Source: Zantedeschia hybrid cultivar (lineage: Eukaryota; Streptophyta; Magnoliopsida; Alismatales; Araceae). Taken from it: 64,000 nucleotides of DNA. This document shows positions 33,924 to 45,553 of the stretch, one piece after another; within the stretch, counting starts at the first letter, position 1, and each line of letters opens with the position of its first letter. Both the position numbers and the translations under genes were made by a program. A model generated the notes under the pieces. The model ran no database searches. It was not told where the DNA came from and saw nothing but the letters and a program-made list of their open reading frames with translations. Where the stretch lies: positions 29,805,229 through 29,869,228 of the forward strand of contig JARZZO010000013.1 of assembly GCA_030544215.1 (NCBI GenBank), read 5' to 3'.

Positions 33924-35476
33924 TGTTAGTTTTAGATGGCCTACAAGCCAATCTAACAATGTAAATCTCGTTCATTTATTAATATAATGGCATAATATTC
34001 ATTATGTGTAAATTGCGTTAATAATCGTCTCATAATGAAGTCCGTGAATATGTGCTATGGTGATCAGATTATGATGAGATCATACTAATAAGACTGATCA
34101 CTTAAACACACATATTCTTAATCGTTCCTAGTCGGAGGACATCCGAGAAGGACATCGGATATCCGGTTAGACTAGTACAGATTACTCCTGCTCATATGAT
34201 GAGGGTGATTGATCTCATAAGTCACTTGTGTGGAGACACTAAGGCGAATCTGTAAGTGCTCATTGGAGAATGAGTTCACTGAACTGATCCGACTGAATCG
34301 CTGGATGGTATTATACCTCACTGTCAACCAGCTTGATACTATTATCGCAGTTGCGTGGATGGTCCTCGGACCTGAGACACCAAGGACACCTTGTCGGTGG
34401 ACTTCTGTGCTTTGACCTTGGTTTACAAATCTCTAGCTATGGGATTCTAATACGCCAAGGATTGGGTACAGCGGAATACCGTCGAAGGGAATTGTGTGTC
34501 AATAAGGAACCATTCGCTCTCGGTACTTAGAGAGAGAATGCTCTAGGAAGGATGCGCGAAAGTCCCTGGCCAGGGCGGACGATAATATCGGGAAAGGAGT
34601 TCTCCGATATTCATCAGCGGCATCCAATCCAAGTGAGTCGACCGGTTAGGGTTTGACAGCTCGCCATACCCTGAGTTGACTCGAGAGTATTGTACGAATG
34701 AAGGATTATATCCACGCGGTAACTGTCGGCGGAAAGGTTCCAAGAGTGGGTTACTTAACCCCAAATACCTTCCGGGTTCACGCGGTGTTGCTTGGCACCT
34801 AACGTGATCGGAGGCCCGGTCGAATTCGATGTGCGACATCAATTCGATTGATTAATTGATTAATAAAGGGTTATTAATTAATTAATAAAGCCAGTGAGGA
34901 GTCACTGGGCTTATTGGGCCATTAACTGGACTGGTACTTGGGCCTAGAGGGTCACACGCACATGATTCTCAAGGCGATGGATAAATAAGTGGGTTTTATA
35001 CAAATCGGGGGGTTTTATGAAAAACCGCGCGGTTAGTATAAAACATAGCGAACGGGCTGAGCAGGCCAAGCTGCTGCTAACCCTAGCCGCCCCTCCTCAG
35101 TTTTTGTCTTTCTCTGGCGTCCAGGCAGATCCAGATATGCTCCGCCGCTTCTCCGAATCCCGTTCGACGGAAAATCGTCCGCGCGTTGCGGCGATCATTG
35201 CGGCGACCGGCGCAGGCTTCGTGGGCTGCGAAGAACAAGGAACTCGAGGGTATCCGTCGCGGGGAGGATCGCGTGGACTTCGGTAGAGGCCGGGTGTTTG
35301 CGCGGCTTGCGGTGTCACACCGACGAAACCGAACGGCTGCGGATTCGAATCCGCACACGGTGAGAACTTCGATAATCCGATTATCGTATTTTAGTTTTCA
35401 AAACGGGAACGGATCGCTGTAAATATTTTATTTTTCCGCTGCGTGAGCGATCCGGAGAAACCGAGAAATCCCAACA
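33924..35476 (+). repeat. Copia2 3' LTR, complete (1553 bp)
   Basis: Starts TGTTAGTTTTAGATGG and ends AGAAATCCCAACA. TATAAAA lies at 35037-35043. This complete copy defines the LTR family that also appears as the solo LTR at 48507-50068 (minus) and, more distantly, as the Copia1 and Copia3 LTRs. Confidence 0.95.
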
Positions 35477-35929
35477 AGTGTTCCCATTCAAGACGGCATA
35501 AGAAAGGAAGAAAAGAAGGCTTAAGATGAAAAAGTGCAGTTCAAGGCAAAATGGTCGACCTATAATGGGTATACAATCGACCCGACTGAACAAGAGCCTC
35601 CAAACAAAAGCCAAATAAAAAATGGTCAACCAAAATGGGAAAATGATCGACCGAACTAAAAGATGTTTTGTAGACATAACCTATCTACAAAACGGTCAAC
35701 CATTTCTAGAATCCGCCGTGGTAAGTTTCCAAACTTGAAAGCGGTCGACTGTTTTGGTCGAAATGGTCGACCTAAATATTACTTTTCACATGCTCCCTAA
35801 GATCAAACTTTTGAAATTTGTATGTCGTGGGATCTAACGGCTACATCGAAAAGTGTGCCTTTATTAGCTATCCTTAGGAGCTTTTGAAGGTAAGGGAGTG
35901 TAAGGATTGCATGAGGAGAATGAACAATA
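35477..35929 (+). repeat. SIRE-type 5' LTR fragment
   Basis: Matches 59253 to about 59705 of the 3' LTR, including AGTGTTCCCATT, GAAAAAGTGCAGTTCAAGGC and the run of GGTCGACC/GGTCAACC motifs. The first roughly 117 bases of the LTR are missing because Copia2 inserted here and the left side was deleted. The right end is cut by Copia3; its exact boundary (35925-35935) is uncertain. Confidence 0.85.
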
Positions 35930-36812
35930 TATATTATAGAATGATAACGCAATGAAAATTAAAACTCTCCCATGATATCTCGATCCGTTTCTAAGAACTA
36001 GAAGGAGGGAAGAACGATTCTTTACCCTGCGTGGAGTCGAATCTACAACTGAAGCCTGATTCCGTCTAAGCGATGCTGCTAGCCGTGCAGATGCCTAGCC
36101 TCCAGCGGTATCTACACGGTTCTCTTTTTGAGGGATCGTCCTAGCTTCATCTCCAGAGAGATCCGCTTGATCCCTTGCCCTTCTTCTCGTGGCGGGTACC
36201 TGCAACATACAAGTGGTGCCTTGATCTACATGAGAGCAGAGGCCAAAGAGAGAGAGGAAGGAGGCGCCCTTCTCCAAGGGGGCCGGCCAAGAGAGAGAGA
36301 GAGAGGAGGGGAATGGCAGCTTGGTCTAGGGTTCCCCTATGACATATATTAATATTAATCTCTTGCGGCTTTTTACAAAAGTCCCTAAGTTAATATAAAT
36401 TCTCACTTAATATCTATCAATCAAGAACCTTATATGTGTGACCCTCAAGGCCAAAGTGTCAATCCAATTTTTAGCCTAATAAGTCAAGTAACCCTTTACA
36501 GACTTAAAGTAATTCATTTAGTATCTCATATTAAATAATTACTTAATTGATTTATCATCTCATGATAATTGATCGGACTTCCGATCAGGTTGCATGCCAA
36601 GCAACATCGTTTGATCCTCGAAGACATTGCGGTTTAACAACTTGCTCAAGAAACATTTCTGCCATCAGTTACCTCTTGGCTATAATCCTTCATTCATATA
36701 ATGCTCTCGAGTTAACCTAGGGCATGGTAAATTGTCAAATCCAACCGATCAACTCACTTGGATTAGATGATATCGTACGATATCAAAAAGTTCCTTTTTT
36801 CGATATAGTGTG
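35930..36812 (-). repeat. Copia3 3' LTR, distal part
   Basis: Minus-strand relative of the Copia2 LTR: it shares the order of the AATTAATTGA-type stretch, GCAACATCG, CTCGAGTTAACC and GGGCATGGTAAATTGTCAAA with the solo LTR at 48507-50068. Interrupted at 36812 by Gypsy2, where the target duplication GTGTG (36808-36812) lies. The ORF at 36128-36352 is non-coding LTR. Confidence 0.8.
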
Positions 36813-38493
36813 TGTAAGGTCTGAGGTTTCGGATCTAGTTCTTAGATCGATTTTAGTGTCCGACTCCTTGGTTTGGGCCCTTGTAGGCCTAGAGCATGGA
36901 CTCTTTACCGCGTCGAGTTGGCAAGACGTGATTTTGAATATTGTCGGCCTAGGGAGACGCCATTCTGGAGCTATGCGGGGGTGCCACGTAGGCGGGCATT
37001 GGGGAGTGTGTGTACAGCCTCGGTCTTGTCATTTGAATGGCATCTTACATGGTCGACGCCATTCAGAGATCTACCAGTGTACGACCTCGTCATATCGTCT
37101 GAATGACGTTGTTTGAGAACGACGCTATTTAGTGTGTTTCGATTTGACGCTCCGAGCCTTCCCTCCTTTCTCTCATTCTCTCCTTTCCTCTCTCTCTCTC
37201 TTCCCTCTCTCCGACTCTCTCCTTCCCTTCCTCTTCCTCTTCTTCCTCTTCCAACACTCCAATATCCTCCCACCTCTCACCACTACCACCACCATCTCCT
37301 ATGCGGCTCTTTCTCTCCAGACGGCAGTCCGGCGTCCCGGTGGAATTACGGCGTCCACGGTGGTACCGACAACGATTCGCGGTGTAGCGGATCGGCGGCA
37401 AGGAGTTAGAAGGAGTTCAAGTAACTGGTAGGGTGACAATCCTTGCACGTGATTCGTTTGATTTAAACCATGATTTCCCGCTTTGGAGTATGTTTTGGAG
37501 ATGTGAGGATTTTGGAGTAGAACGAGCATGTTTAGGGGGTTTTTGATGGAAATGTTCGTTTTTATGAAATGGGGATTGGTGTGTTTTCATTATAGATATT
37601 TGGATTATCCCCTACCTTTTCTATTTTCGGCATTTTAGGGCGATTTGGGGAGGAAATCCCATGTTGTGGCTTGGGAGGAGGCCGGAGGGAAATCATGTTT
37701 TGGGCGCTAAATGGCGTTGGGTCAGGGAGACATGATTTGTGAATCGTATCGACCATGGGCGACGCGATTTAGGCCCAGGTGTCTGAGTGCAGTTCGATTT
37801 TTGGGCGTTAAATGGCGTCGCGACCAGGTGACGCCATTTAAATGGTGTCGACTATGGGCGACGCGATTTAGAACCAAGTTCCTTATCTCCCGAGGCCAGT
37901 TTCTGTGGGGACCAATTTTAGGGCTTTGAATGGCGTCGAGCTTAGGTGACGCAATTCAAGCCAGAGCCCGATAATTCCTGAAATTAACATGTGTTTGTAT
38001 TGTTAGACAATCATGTTAAATGTATGCTTGAAATCATACATTGGGGGTGGGGATTTTTATGTGATCGGAATCGCATTGTGTTGTGTTTATGCGATCATGG
38101 ACCTAGAGTGACAGTTGTTAGCGTTTTCACCCTGTGTCGGTGTAGGAGTGATGCAGTGTCAGTGTGGGAGTGATAAGGTGACGCCTAGTAGGCGAGGGTC
38201 ACTTGGTGTACCCAGGGGTAATAGCTAGTACCGGTGTGGGAATGGTACACTTTGGAGTGTCATTCATGGCTGGGAGGAGGCAGAACCACCTAGAGCTAGA
38301 CAGGACGGAGTAGCCAGTGCGCTATCCGAGGGATTGTTGTTCCATTCCAGCGGGTCGGTGTTTTCCGCGTTCGGTTGTGTAGTTTATCATTTATTTCCCA
38401 AACTTATTCAAGATCCTAATTTGGTTCATAATTTTAATGATTTGGTACCCATTTAGGAATTGGATCCCCGATTATAGGGTGACAGTTGTTACA
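36813..38493 (+). repeat. Gypsy2 5' LTR (1681 bp)
   Basis: Starts TGTAAGGTCTGAGG and ends GTTGTTACA. Two clusters of the GGCGTC...GACGC dyad flank a CT-rich tract (37155-37265): about 36906-37132 and 37709-37960. The best dyad is a perfect 12-bp pair, TTAAATGGCGTC/GACGCCATTTAA, at 37808-37819 and 37830-37841. The CT-rich tract is a likely start region for transcription. Overlapping ORFs here are LTR noise. Confidence 0.93.
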
Positions 38494-38495
38494 GT

Positions 38496-38507
38496 TGGTA
38501 TCAGAGC
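38496..38507 (+). other. Gypsy2 primer-binding site
   Basis: TGGTATCAGAGC, two bases after the 5' LTR, matching initiator tRNA-Met. Confidence 0.95.
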
Positions 38508-38650
38508 ATTCGATCTGGCAAATAAATGAATAACTAGTTTAAATATCGTATTTCAGCAAATGAATACATTATCCCGTACAGGCACGGCAGTAGTTTAAGT
38601 TTTGGGTTATAATTAGAAGTTTTTGATTTATGTGATTGTAGGCGAATTAG

Positions 38651-40330
38651 ATGGCTTCTAGAAAGAGAGTGTCCGTTATTCGTGATCAGGGAGATATCTC
38701 TAGTGGGTCTGAGGCCGGTAGGCAGAATATGGAATGCTTTGTGGAAGTGATGATGGAAACAATGACTAAGTATCAGGCCCGAGATCTTAGTGAGAGTTCT
38801 AGTGTTCGGGGAGGGTCTTCGGTTGCTTTGGAGAGATTCCTAAGCTAAGGCCACCTCATTCACCGGTCGTCCTGACCCTGATGAGGCCGCTCATTGGCTG
38901 AAGGAGATGGAGAAGACCTTCGGCACTTTAGGCTGTGCGGCGGTTGAGAGGACTCCGTTGGCCACTTTCATGTTGAAGGATGATGCCTATGATTGGTGGA
39001 CCACTTTGAAGAACATGACATATGCATATCATAATCTCAGGAAGATTCCATGGGAGACATTTGCGAAGGAGTTCAACGGGCAATACTTCCCTAGGCATAT
39101 CCAGAAAGCCAAGGACAAGGAGTTTATGGAGTTGTCTCGATGAAGCATGATAGTGCTTGAGTACCAGATGAAGTTTGTCTCTTTAGGGAGATTTGTGCCC
39201 TTCATTTCAGAAGATGAGGAGAGACGGACTGAAAGGTTCGTTGATGGACTAGGATTCGACTTGAGGAATCTTGTGGCATCCCACTATTGCTCAGATTTAG
39301 CATCAGCAGTGAAGTGTGCAACGGCAGTTGAGGCGCAGCATGACCAAATGGCTCAGGAGAGAGGACTGGCAACTCAGGGACCGGCTTATGGCAAGGGGAA
39401 GACAGCAGCAACAGCTCCTTCATCGGGTTCGGGAGCATCTTCGCTCGGGTCTAGATTCAGCAGGTTCTTCCGAGGCGACGGTGGCAACAGTGGTTGCAGC
39501 AGACCCAAGTAGACCCAGTAGAGTCAGACGACATCTAGCGCACAGTAGGAGACAACCCAGAGACTTCCAGCGGCTTGTCGACATTGTAGCGGTACCCATG
39601 GTGGGACTTAGTGTCCCACATTTTCTGGGAGGTGCTATACTTGTGGCCAGCAGGGCCATTTGGTGAGGAGTTGCCCGCAGAGGCATGGTCAGGGGCAGGG
39701 ACTCGGAGACCAGAAGAAGCAGAGGACCCAGGGGAGAGTTCTCGCTATGATCAGGAAAGAGGCTCGTGCGTCTAACTTGGTGGAAGGTACACTTTTTTGT
39801 CTTTGGGAACTCCGCTCATGTGTTGATTGATTTGGTGCTTTGCATTCATTTATTTCCGAGCAGTTCGATGTTCTTTCTGCATCCGTTGATGAGATTTCTG
39901 GTGGGCTGATGGTTGAGGTTCCTTCCGGAGATTTCCTATTGACTTATAACTGTTTGAGCGAGGTTCCCTTAGTCATTAAGGGTCACCAGCTACCTACCCA
40001 GTTGGTGATGCTCGCCATTCGAGACTTTGATGTCATCTTGGGCATGGACTGGTTAAAGGCCTATTATGTTGAGGTTGATTGCCACAAAAAGAGGGTGCGC
40101 TTCTCTATTCTGGGCATTCCGGCCTTCTACTTCCAAGGTATTAGGCTCCCTTCTCGTGGTATCCTCATTTTTGCTTTTAAGGCTCAGAGGTTGCGTGTTG
40201 GTAGGCGTGAGGCTTTCCTTGCCTCAGTAGTTGTGGCTCGTGATGTTAGAGTTTCCAATCCTTTGGAGGTGCCGGTGGTCTGTGATTTTGTTGATGTGTT
40301 TCTTGAGGAGTTGTCTGGCCTTTCTCCTTA
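38651..40330 (+). pseudogene. Gypsy2 gag and protease, broken
   Basis: Starts at ATG 38651 (MASRKRVSVIRDQG). A frameshift near 38845 separates the N terminus from the Gag domain (FTGRPDPDEAAHWLKEMEKTF from about 38857, then WETFAKEFNGQYFP at about 39050). TGA at 39141-39143 and several TAGs from 39510 interrupt the same frame. A zinc knuckle, CYTCGQQGHLVRSC, is intact at 39633-39674. The protease follows: the active-site D-S-G-A box is disrupted by a one-base loss just before 39840 (the downstream half HSFISEQF is in another frame). The hydrophobic VILGMDWL motif (about 40030-40055) then marks the protease C-terminal part. It cannot produce active protease in this form. Confidence 0.85.
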
Positions 40331-43160
40331 GCTAGAGGTTGAATTCACTATTGAGCTCGCACCGGGTATGGCACCCTTCTCTAAGGCCCCGTATAGGATG
40401 GCTCCAGCCGAACTCGCTGAGTTGAAGGCGTAGTTGCAAGATTTTTTAGGTAAGGGTTTTATCCGCCACAACATTTCTCCGTGGGGTGCTCCCGTTCCGT
40501 TCGTCAGGAAGAAGGATGGTTCTTTGAGGCTGTGTATTGATTATAGACAGCTGAACCAGGTAACAATAAAGAACAAGTACCCACTTGCGATGATCAATGA
40601 TCTGATGGATTAGTTGCAGTATGCCAAGGTCTTCTAGAAGATTGACTTAAGATCAGGATATTACCAGATGAGGATACATGAGCCAAATGTGAGTAAGAAG
40701 GCTTTCAGGACTCAGTATGGACATTATAAGTTTTTTGTTATGCCTTTCGACTTAACCAATGCTCCCGCAACTTTTTTGGATTTGATGAACTGGGTCTTTA
40801 GGGCCTATCTGGATCAATTCGTGGTAGTATTTGTGGATGATATTTTGGTGTATTCTTCTTCTGAGGAAGAGCATGCCACGCACCTTCAGATAGTGTTGCA
40901 GGTCCTGAGAGAGCACCAACTATATGCCAAGTTCAGCAAGTATGAGCTCTGGTTAGATCAAGTGCATTTTCTGGGGTATATCATTTCTGGTGATGGCATT
41001 TCAGTGGATCCAGCCAAGATTGAGGCAGTGATGGATTGGGGAAGGCCAACGACTGTGTCAAAGATTAGGAGCTTCTTGGGGTTGGCAGGATATTATCGGC
41101 AGTTTGTCCTGGATTTTTCTTCCATAGTAACACCCTTGTCAAGGTTGACCCATAAGGGAGTTTGTTTTGTGTGGACCGACAAGTGTGAGCGGAGCTTTGC
41201 TGAGTGGAAGACTCGTCTCACTTCAACTCCAGTTCTGGTGCTATTATCTAGTTCGGGTGGATTTGTGGTTTACTTAGATGCATCTCGTCGAGGTTTAGGT
41301 GCAGCCTTGATGCAGCACGAAAGAGTTGTGGCCTATGCTTCTAGGCAGCTGAAGACTTCAGGCATGAGGGGAACTACCCAACTCACAATTTGGAGTTGGC
41401 GGCTATTGTGTTTGCATTAAAGATTTGGAGGCACTATTTGTATGGGGAGAAGTTTTAGGTCTTCACTTATTATAAGAGCCTGAAGTATGTGTTCATATAG
41501 AAGGATTTGAACCTGAGGTAGCGTAAATGGATGGAGTTCATAAAGGATTATGATCTCGACCTTTCTTATCATCTGGGCAAGGCTAACGTTGTGGCAGACG
41601 CCTTGAGTCGAAAGATGGTCATGTCATGTCTCATGATTTGGGAGTGGAAGTTATATGAGCAGGTTGTGGAATCTTCCTTCAGGGTTCCCCGAGAGGCTGA
41701 CAGAGCCGTATTGGCTAGTTTAACTATAAAACCAGCAGTGTACCATTCAGTGATAGAGGCTCAGAGGGCAGAATCAGAATAACCACATATTCTCCAGATA
41801 TCAAAGGTGGAGCTGTGGAATGATGGCACAGTCAGGTTTTAAGATAGACTTTATGTTTTGGCAGAGGAGGAGGTGTGCAAGAGTGTTCTGGATAAGGCGC
41901 ATCGTTCTAGATATGCAGTGCATCCTAGCACGACCAAAATGTATCATTGTTTGAAAAAGCACTTTTGGTGGCTTGGTATGAAGAATGATGTAGCCGAGTA
42001 TGTGGTGAGGTGCCTGATTTTATCAACAGGTTAAGGCAAAGCATCAAAGACCAGGAGGTTGGTTGCAGCCACTGCCGATTCGAGAGTGGAAATGGGAACA
42101 TGTGACTGTGGATTTTGTGATGGGATTACTCATGTCACCCAGTAGGAGAGACGCGATCTGGGTGATTATTAATCGATTGACCAAGTCAGCTCACTTTCTA
42201 GCTATTAGGAAGGAGTGGTCGGTCGGCAAGTTGGCTAGACTGTTTGTGGACCGGATCGTATCTCTGTATGGGGTACCCTTGTCCATTGTATCGGATCGAG
42301 ATCCGAGGTTCACTTCGGGGTTTTGGAGGAGTTTTCAGAAGGATTTGGGTACCCAGTTGGCTTTTAATTCGACTTACCATCTCGAGACTAATGGACAGTC
42401 GGAGAGGACTATTCAGACATTGGAAGATATGTTGAGGGCTTGTTGCTTGGATTGGGGAGATTCTTGAGAGCAGCACTTATCCACTGTGGAGTTCACGTAC
42501 AATAACAGTTATCATTCCAGTATCGACATGGCGCCGAATGAGGCATTGTACGGATGACCATGTCGGTCTCCATTGAATTGGTTTGAGATCAGTGAAAGAC
42601 AGATAACAGGGCCAGAAATGGTACAACAGTGCGCAAAGGTTGCCAGGGTGCAACAGAGGTTGACTGCAGCTCAGTGTAGACAGAAGAGTTATGCATATGT
42701 TCGCAAGAGACCACTTGAGTTTGAGGTTAGGGACCACGTGTTTCTCCAAGTCTCACCCTCCAAGGGTGTGATGAGATTTGGAAAGCGAGGCAAGTTGAGT
42801 CCGCAGTTTATTGGGCCCTTTCCCCTTCTTGCTCGAGTTGGAGAAACGGCGTATCAGCTAGCCTTGCCACCCAGTCTTGCGGGAGTCCACGATGTGTTCC
42901 ATATTTCAATGCTGAGGAAGTATGTAAAGGATCCATCTCAAGTTTTGGACTTTTCAAAGTTGGAGGTCTCGGAGAATTTGTCATTTCCGGAGTACCCAAT
43001 ACATGTGGCAGATCGTAGGGAGTAGGTCCTTCAGAACAAGGTTGTTCTCCTGGTAAACGTAATTTGGTAGCATCGCTCAGGAGGCGAGGTGACTTGGGAG
43101 CGAGAAGACGAGATGCATGAATAGTTTCCTTACCTTTTCCAGTGAGTTCTCTTGTAATCT
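40331..43160 (+). pseudogene. Gypsy2 RT, RNase H, integrase and chromodomain-like tail
   Basis: RT motifs: APYRMAPAELAEL, GFIRHNISPWGAP, LCIDYRQLNQVTIKN, IDLRSGYYQMRI, MPFDLTNAPATF, and FVDD with the catalytic VDD at 40833-40841. RNase H: VVYLDASRRGLGAAL (about 41263-41310). The integrase zinc finger near 41900-42040 loses its second Cys through a one-base insertion. The integrase core has Asp 42111, Asp 42294 and Glu 42402, with 35 residues between the last two. The GPFPLL...VFHISMLRKYV motif and a VTWERED chromodomain-like tail (about 43088-43110) follow. In-frame TAGs stand at Gln-like positions (for example near 40429, 40609 and 41500). Catalytic residues survive better than in Gypsy1. 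Confidence 0.88.
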
Positions 43161-43234
43161 TGTAGTGACTTTTTCTTTTGACGCGACTTCAATTACGGTA
43201 ATTTCAAGGATGAAATTTTCTTATGGGGCGAGGA

Positions 43235-44870
43235 TATAAGGTCTGAGGTTTGGATCCAGTTATTGGGTAGGTTTTGGTGTCGGACCCTTTAGTTTGGGCC
43301 CTTGTGGGCCTGGGGCATAGGCTCTTTATCGTGTCGAGTTGGCGAGACGTGATTTTGAATAGCGTCGGCCTAGGGGGATGCCAGTTAGGAGCGATGTGGG
43401 GGTGCCACGTGGGCGGGTGTTGGGACGCGTGTGTACGGCCCTGGTCTTGTTGTCTGAATGGCGTCTTGCATGGTCGACGCCATTCAGAGATCTGCCAGTG
43501 TACAACCCCGTCATGCCGTTTGAATGGCGTTGTCTGGCAACGACGCGATTTAGCATGTTTCAGTTTGACGCTCCGAGCCTTCCCTCCTTTCTCTCATTCT
43601 CTCATTTCCTCTCTCTCTCTCTTCCCTCTCTACGAATCTCTCCGACTCTCTCCTTCCTTTCCTCTTCCTCTTCTTCCTCTTCCACCACTTCAATACCCTC
43701 CCACCTCTCACCACTACCACCACCATCTCCTCCACAGCACTTTGCTCTCCGAACGACGGCTGACGTTCCAATAGAGTGACGACATCCACGATGGTACAGG
43801 CAGCGATTCACGATGTACCGGATCGGCGGCGAGAAGCTAGTAGGAGTTCAAGTAACAGGTAGGGTGACGATCCTTGCACGTGATTCGTTTGATTTAAACC
43901 ATGATTTCCTGCTTTATAGCATGTTTTGGAGATGTGTGGATTTTGGCGTAAAATAAGCATGTTTAGTGGTTTTTGATGGAAATGCTCGTTTTATAAAATG
44001 GGGATTGGTGTGTTTTCATTGTAGATATTTGGACTCTCTCCTACCTTTTCTATTTTCGGCATTTTGAGGCAATTTGGGGAGGAAATCCCATGTTGTGGCT
44101 CGACGGGAGGCTGGAGGGAAATCCTGTTTCGGGTGCTAAATGGCGTCGGGCCAGAGCGACGCGATTTAGACTCAGGTACCTGAGGGCAGTTCGATTTTTA
44201 GGCGTTAAATGGCGTTGTGACCAGGTGACGTCATTTAAATGATGTCGACCATGGGCGACGCGATTTAGAACCAAGTCCCTCATCTCCCGAGGCCAATTTC
44301 TATGGAGACCAATTTTAGGGCTTTGAATGGCACTGAGCTCAGGCGACGTGATTCAAGCCAAAGCCCCATCATTCCTAAAATTAACATGTGTGTATATTGT
44401 TAGACAATCCTGTTAAATGCATGCTTGAAATCATACATTGGGGGTGGGGATTTTTATGTGATCGGAATCACATTGTGTTGTATTTATACGATCATGGACC
44501 TAGAGTGACAGTTATTAGCGTTTTACACCCTGTGTCGGTGTAGGAGTGACAAGGTGACGCCTAGTAGGCGATGGTCACTTGGTGTACCCCGGGGTAATAG
44601 CTAGTGCCGGTGTGAGAGTGGTACACTTCAGAGTATCATTCGTGGTTGGGAGGAGGTAGAACCACCTAGAACAAGACAGGTCGGAGTAGCCAACGCGCTA
44701 TCCGAGAAGTTGTTGTTCCATCCCAGCGGGTCAGTGTTTTTTGCGTTCGGTTGTGTAGTTTATAATTTATTTCCTAGACTTATTCAAGATCCTAATTTGG
44801 TTCCTAATTTTAATGATTCGGTACCCATTTAGTAATCGGATCCCTGATTATAGGGTGACGGGTTGTTACA
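43235..44870 (+). repeat. Gypsy2 3' LTR (1636 bp)
   Basis: Collinear with the 5' LTR apart from small indels, but its first dinucleotide is TA (TATAAGG) instead of TG. Ends GTTGTTACA and is followed by the TSD GTGTG. The purine-rich GGGGCGAGGA just before it is the likely polypurine tract. It has the same two dyad clusters and CT-rich tract (43575-43690). Confidence 0.92.
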
Positions 44871-44875
44871 GTGTG

Positions 44876-45540
44876 TACCCTGGCCAGGGACTTCTGGACA
44901 TCTTACCTAGAGCATTCTCTCTCTAATTACCGAGAGCGAATGATCCCGTATTGAACACTCAATCACCTTCAAAGGTATTCCACTGGACCTGATCACTTGA
45001 CTGATTAGGACCCCATAGTTAAAGATCTATTAACCAAGGTCGAAGCCCAAAAGTCCACCGACAATGTGTCTTTCATGTCTTAGGTCCAAGGACCAACCAT
45101 GCAACTGTGTCATTGAATCAAGCTAGTTGACAGTTAGGTAAATTACCATCCAATGATTCAAGTCGAATTAGTTTAACGAACTCATTCACTAATGAACACC
45201 TACATGTTCTCTTTAATGTCTCCACGCGAGTGACTATGAGACCAGTCACTCTTATCAAATGAGCAAGAGTAACATGTACTAGTCTCACCAGATATTTGAT
45301 ATCCTTCTCAAATATTTTCTGACTATGAACACTTAAGAATGTGTATTTATAAGTTGTCAATCCTATTATTATGATCTCATCATAATTTGACAACTATTGT
45401 ACACTTCATGAATTTGATTATGCAACGATTGAATAAAAATCGATTTACACATAATTAATATAATGCCATTATTATTGAAATAATTGAACAAGATAGTATA
45501 ATATACATGATTGACTTATAAGCCATACATAATACCAATA
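44876..45540 (-). repeat. Copia3 3' LTR, proximal part
   Basis: The other half of the LTR split by Gypsy2. On the minus strand it starts TATTGGTATTATG at 45540 (canonical TGTTAG decayed) right after the purine tract. It contains the family blocks ending GGCCAGGG at 44883-44890, where Gypsy2 entered. Confidence 0.85.
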
Positions 45541-45553
45541 ATCTCTTACTTGG

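Larger units (their letters stand above)
26342..35476 (+). mobile_element. Copia2: Ty1/copia element, 5' LTR truncated
   Basis: A plus-strand copia element of the same broad family as Copia1. Its 5' LTR remnant (26342-27652) lacks the first 242 bases present in the 3' LTR (33924-35476). The primer site, long leader, gag, pol and polypurine tract are present. The two LTRs differ at roughly 28-30 of 1311 positions by eye count, so the insertion is younger than Gypsy1. The right flank (AGTGT, 35477-35481) is SIRE-type LTR sequence, so Copia2 had inserted into that LTR. The left flank was removed and replaced by Gypsy1. Pol is closer to intact than in any other element here: three stops, one 89-bp deletion and a gag deletion. 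Confidence 0.92.
36813..44870 (+). mobile_element. Gypsy2: complete Ty3/gypsy chromovirus-like element, TSD GTGTG
   Basis: An 8058-bp plus-strand gypsy element with both termini and a perfect 5-bp target duplication, GTGTG (36808-36812 and 44871-44875). Order: 5' LTR (36813-38493), primer site, gag with one zinc knuckle, protease, RT, RNase H, integrase with intact DX35E spacing, a chromodomain-like tail (about 43040-43135), a degenerate purine tract, and 3' LTR (43235-44870). Protease-RT-RNaseH-integrase order plus the tail indicates a chromovirus. It is inserted in the Copia3 LTR and is therefore younger than that element. All ORFs carry stops or frameshifts. Confidence 0.95.

Noticed and set aside
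37113..37431. Leu/Ser/Pro-rich ORFs of about 100 codons
   Set aside because: Translation of the CT-rich tract in the Gypsy2 LTR, mirrored at 43550-43811 in the other LTR.
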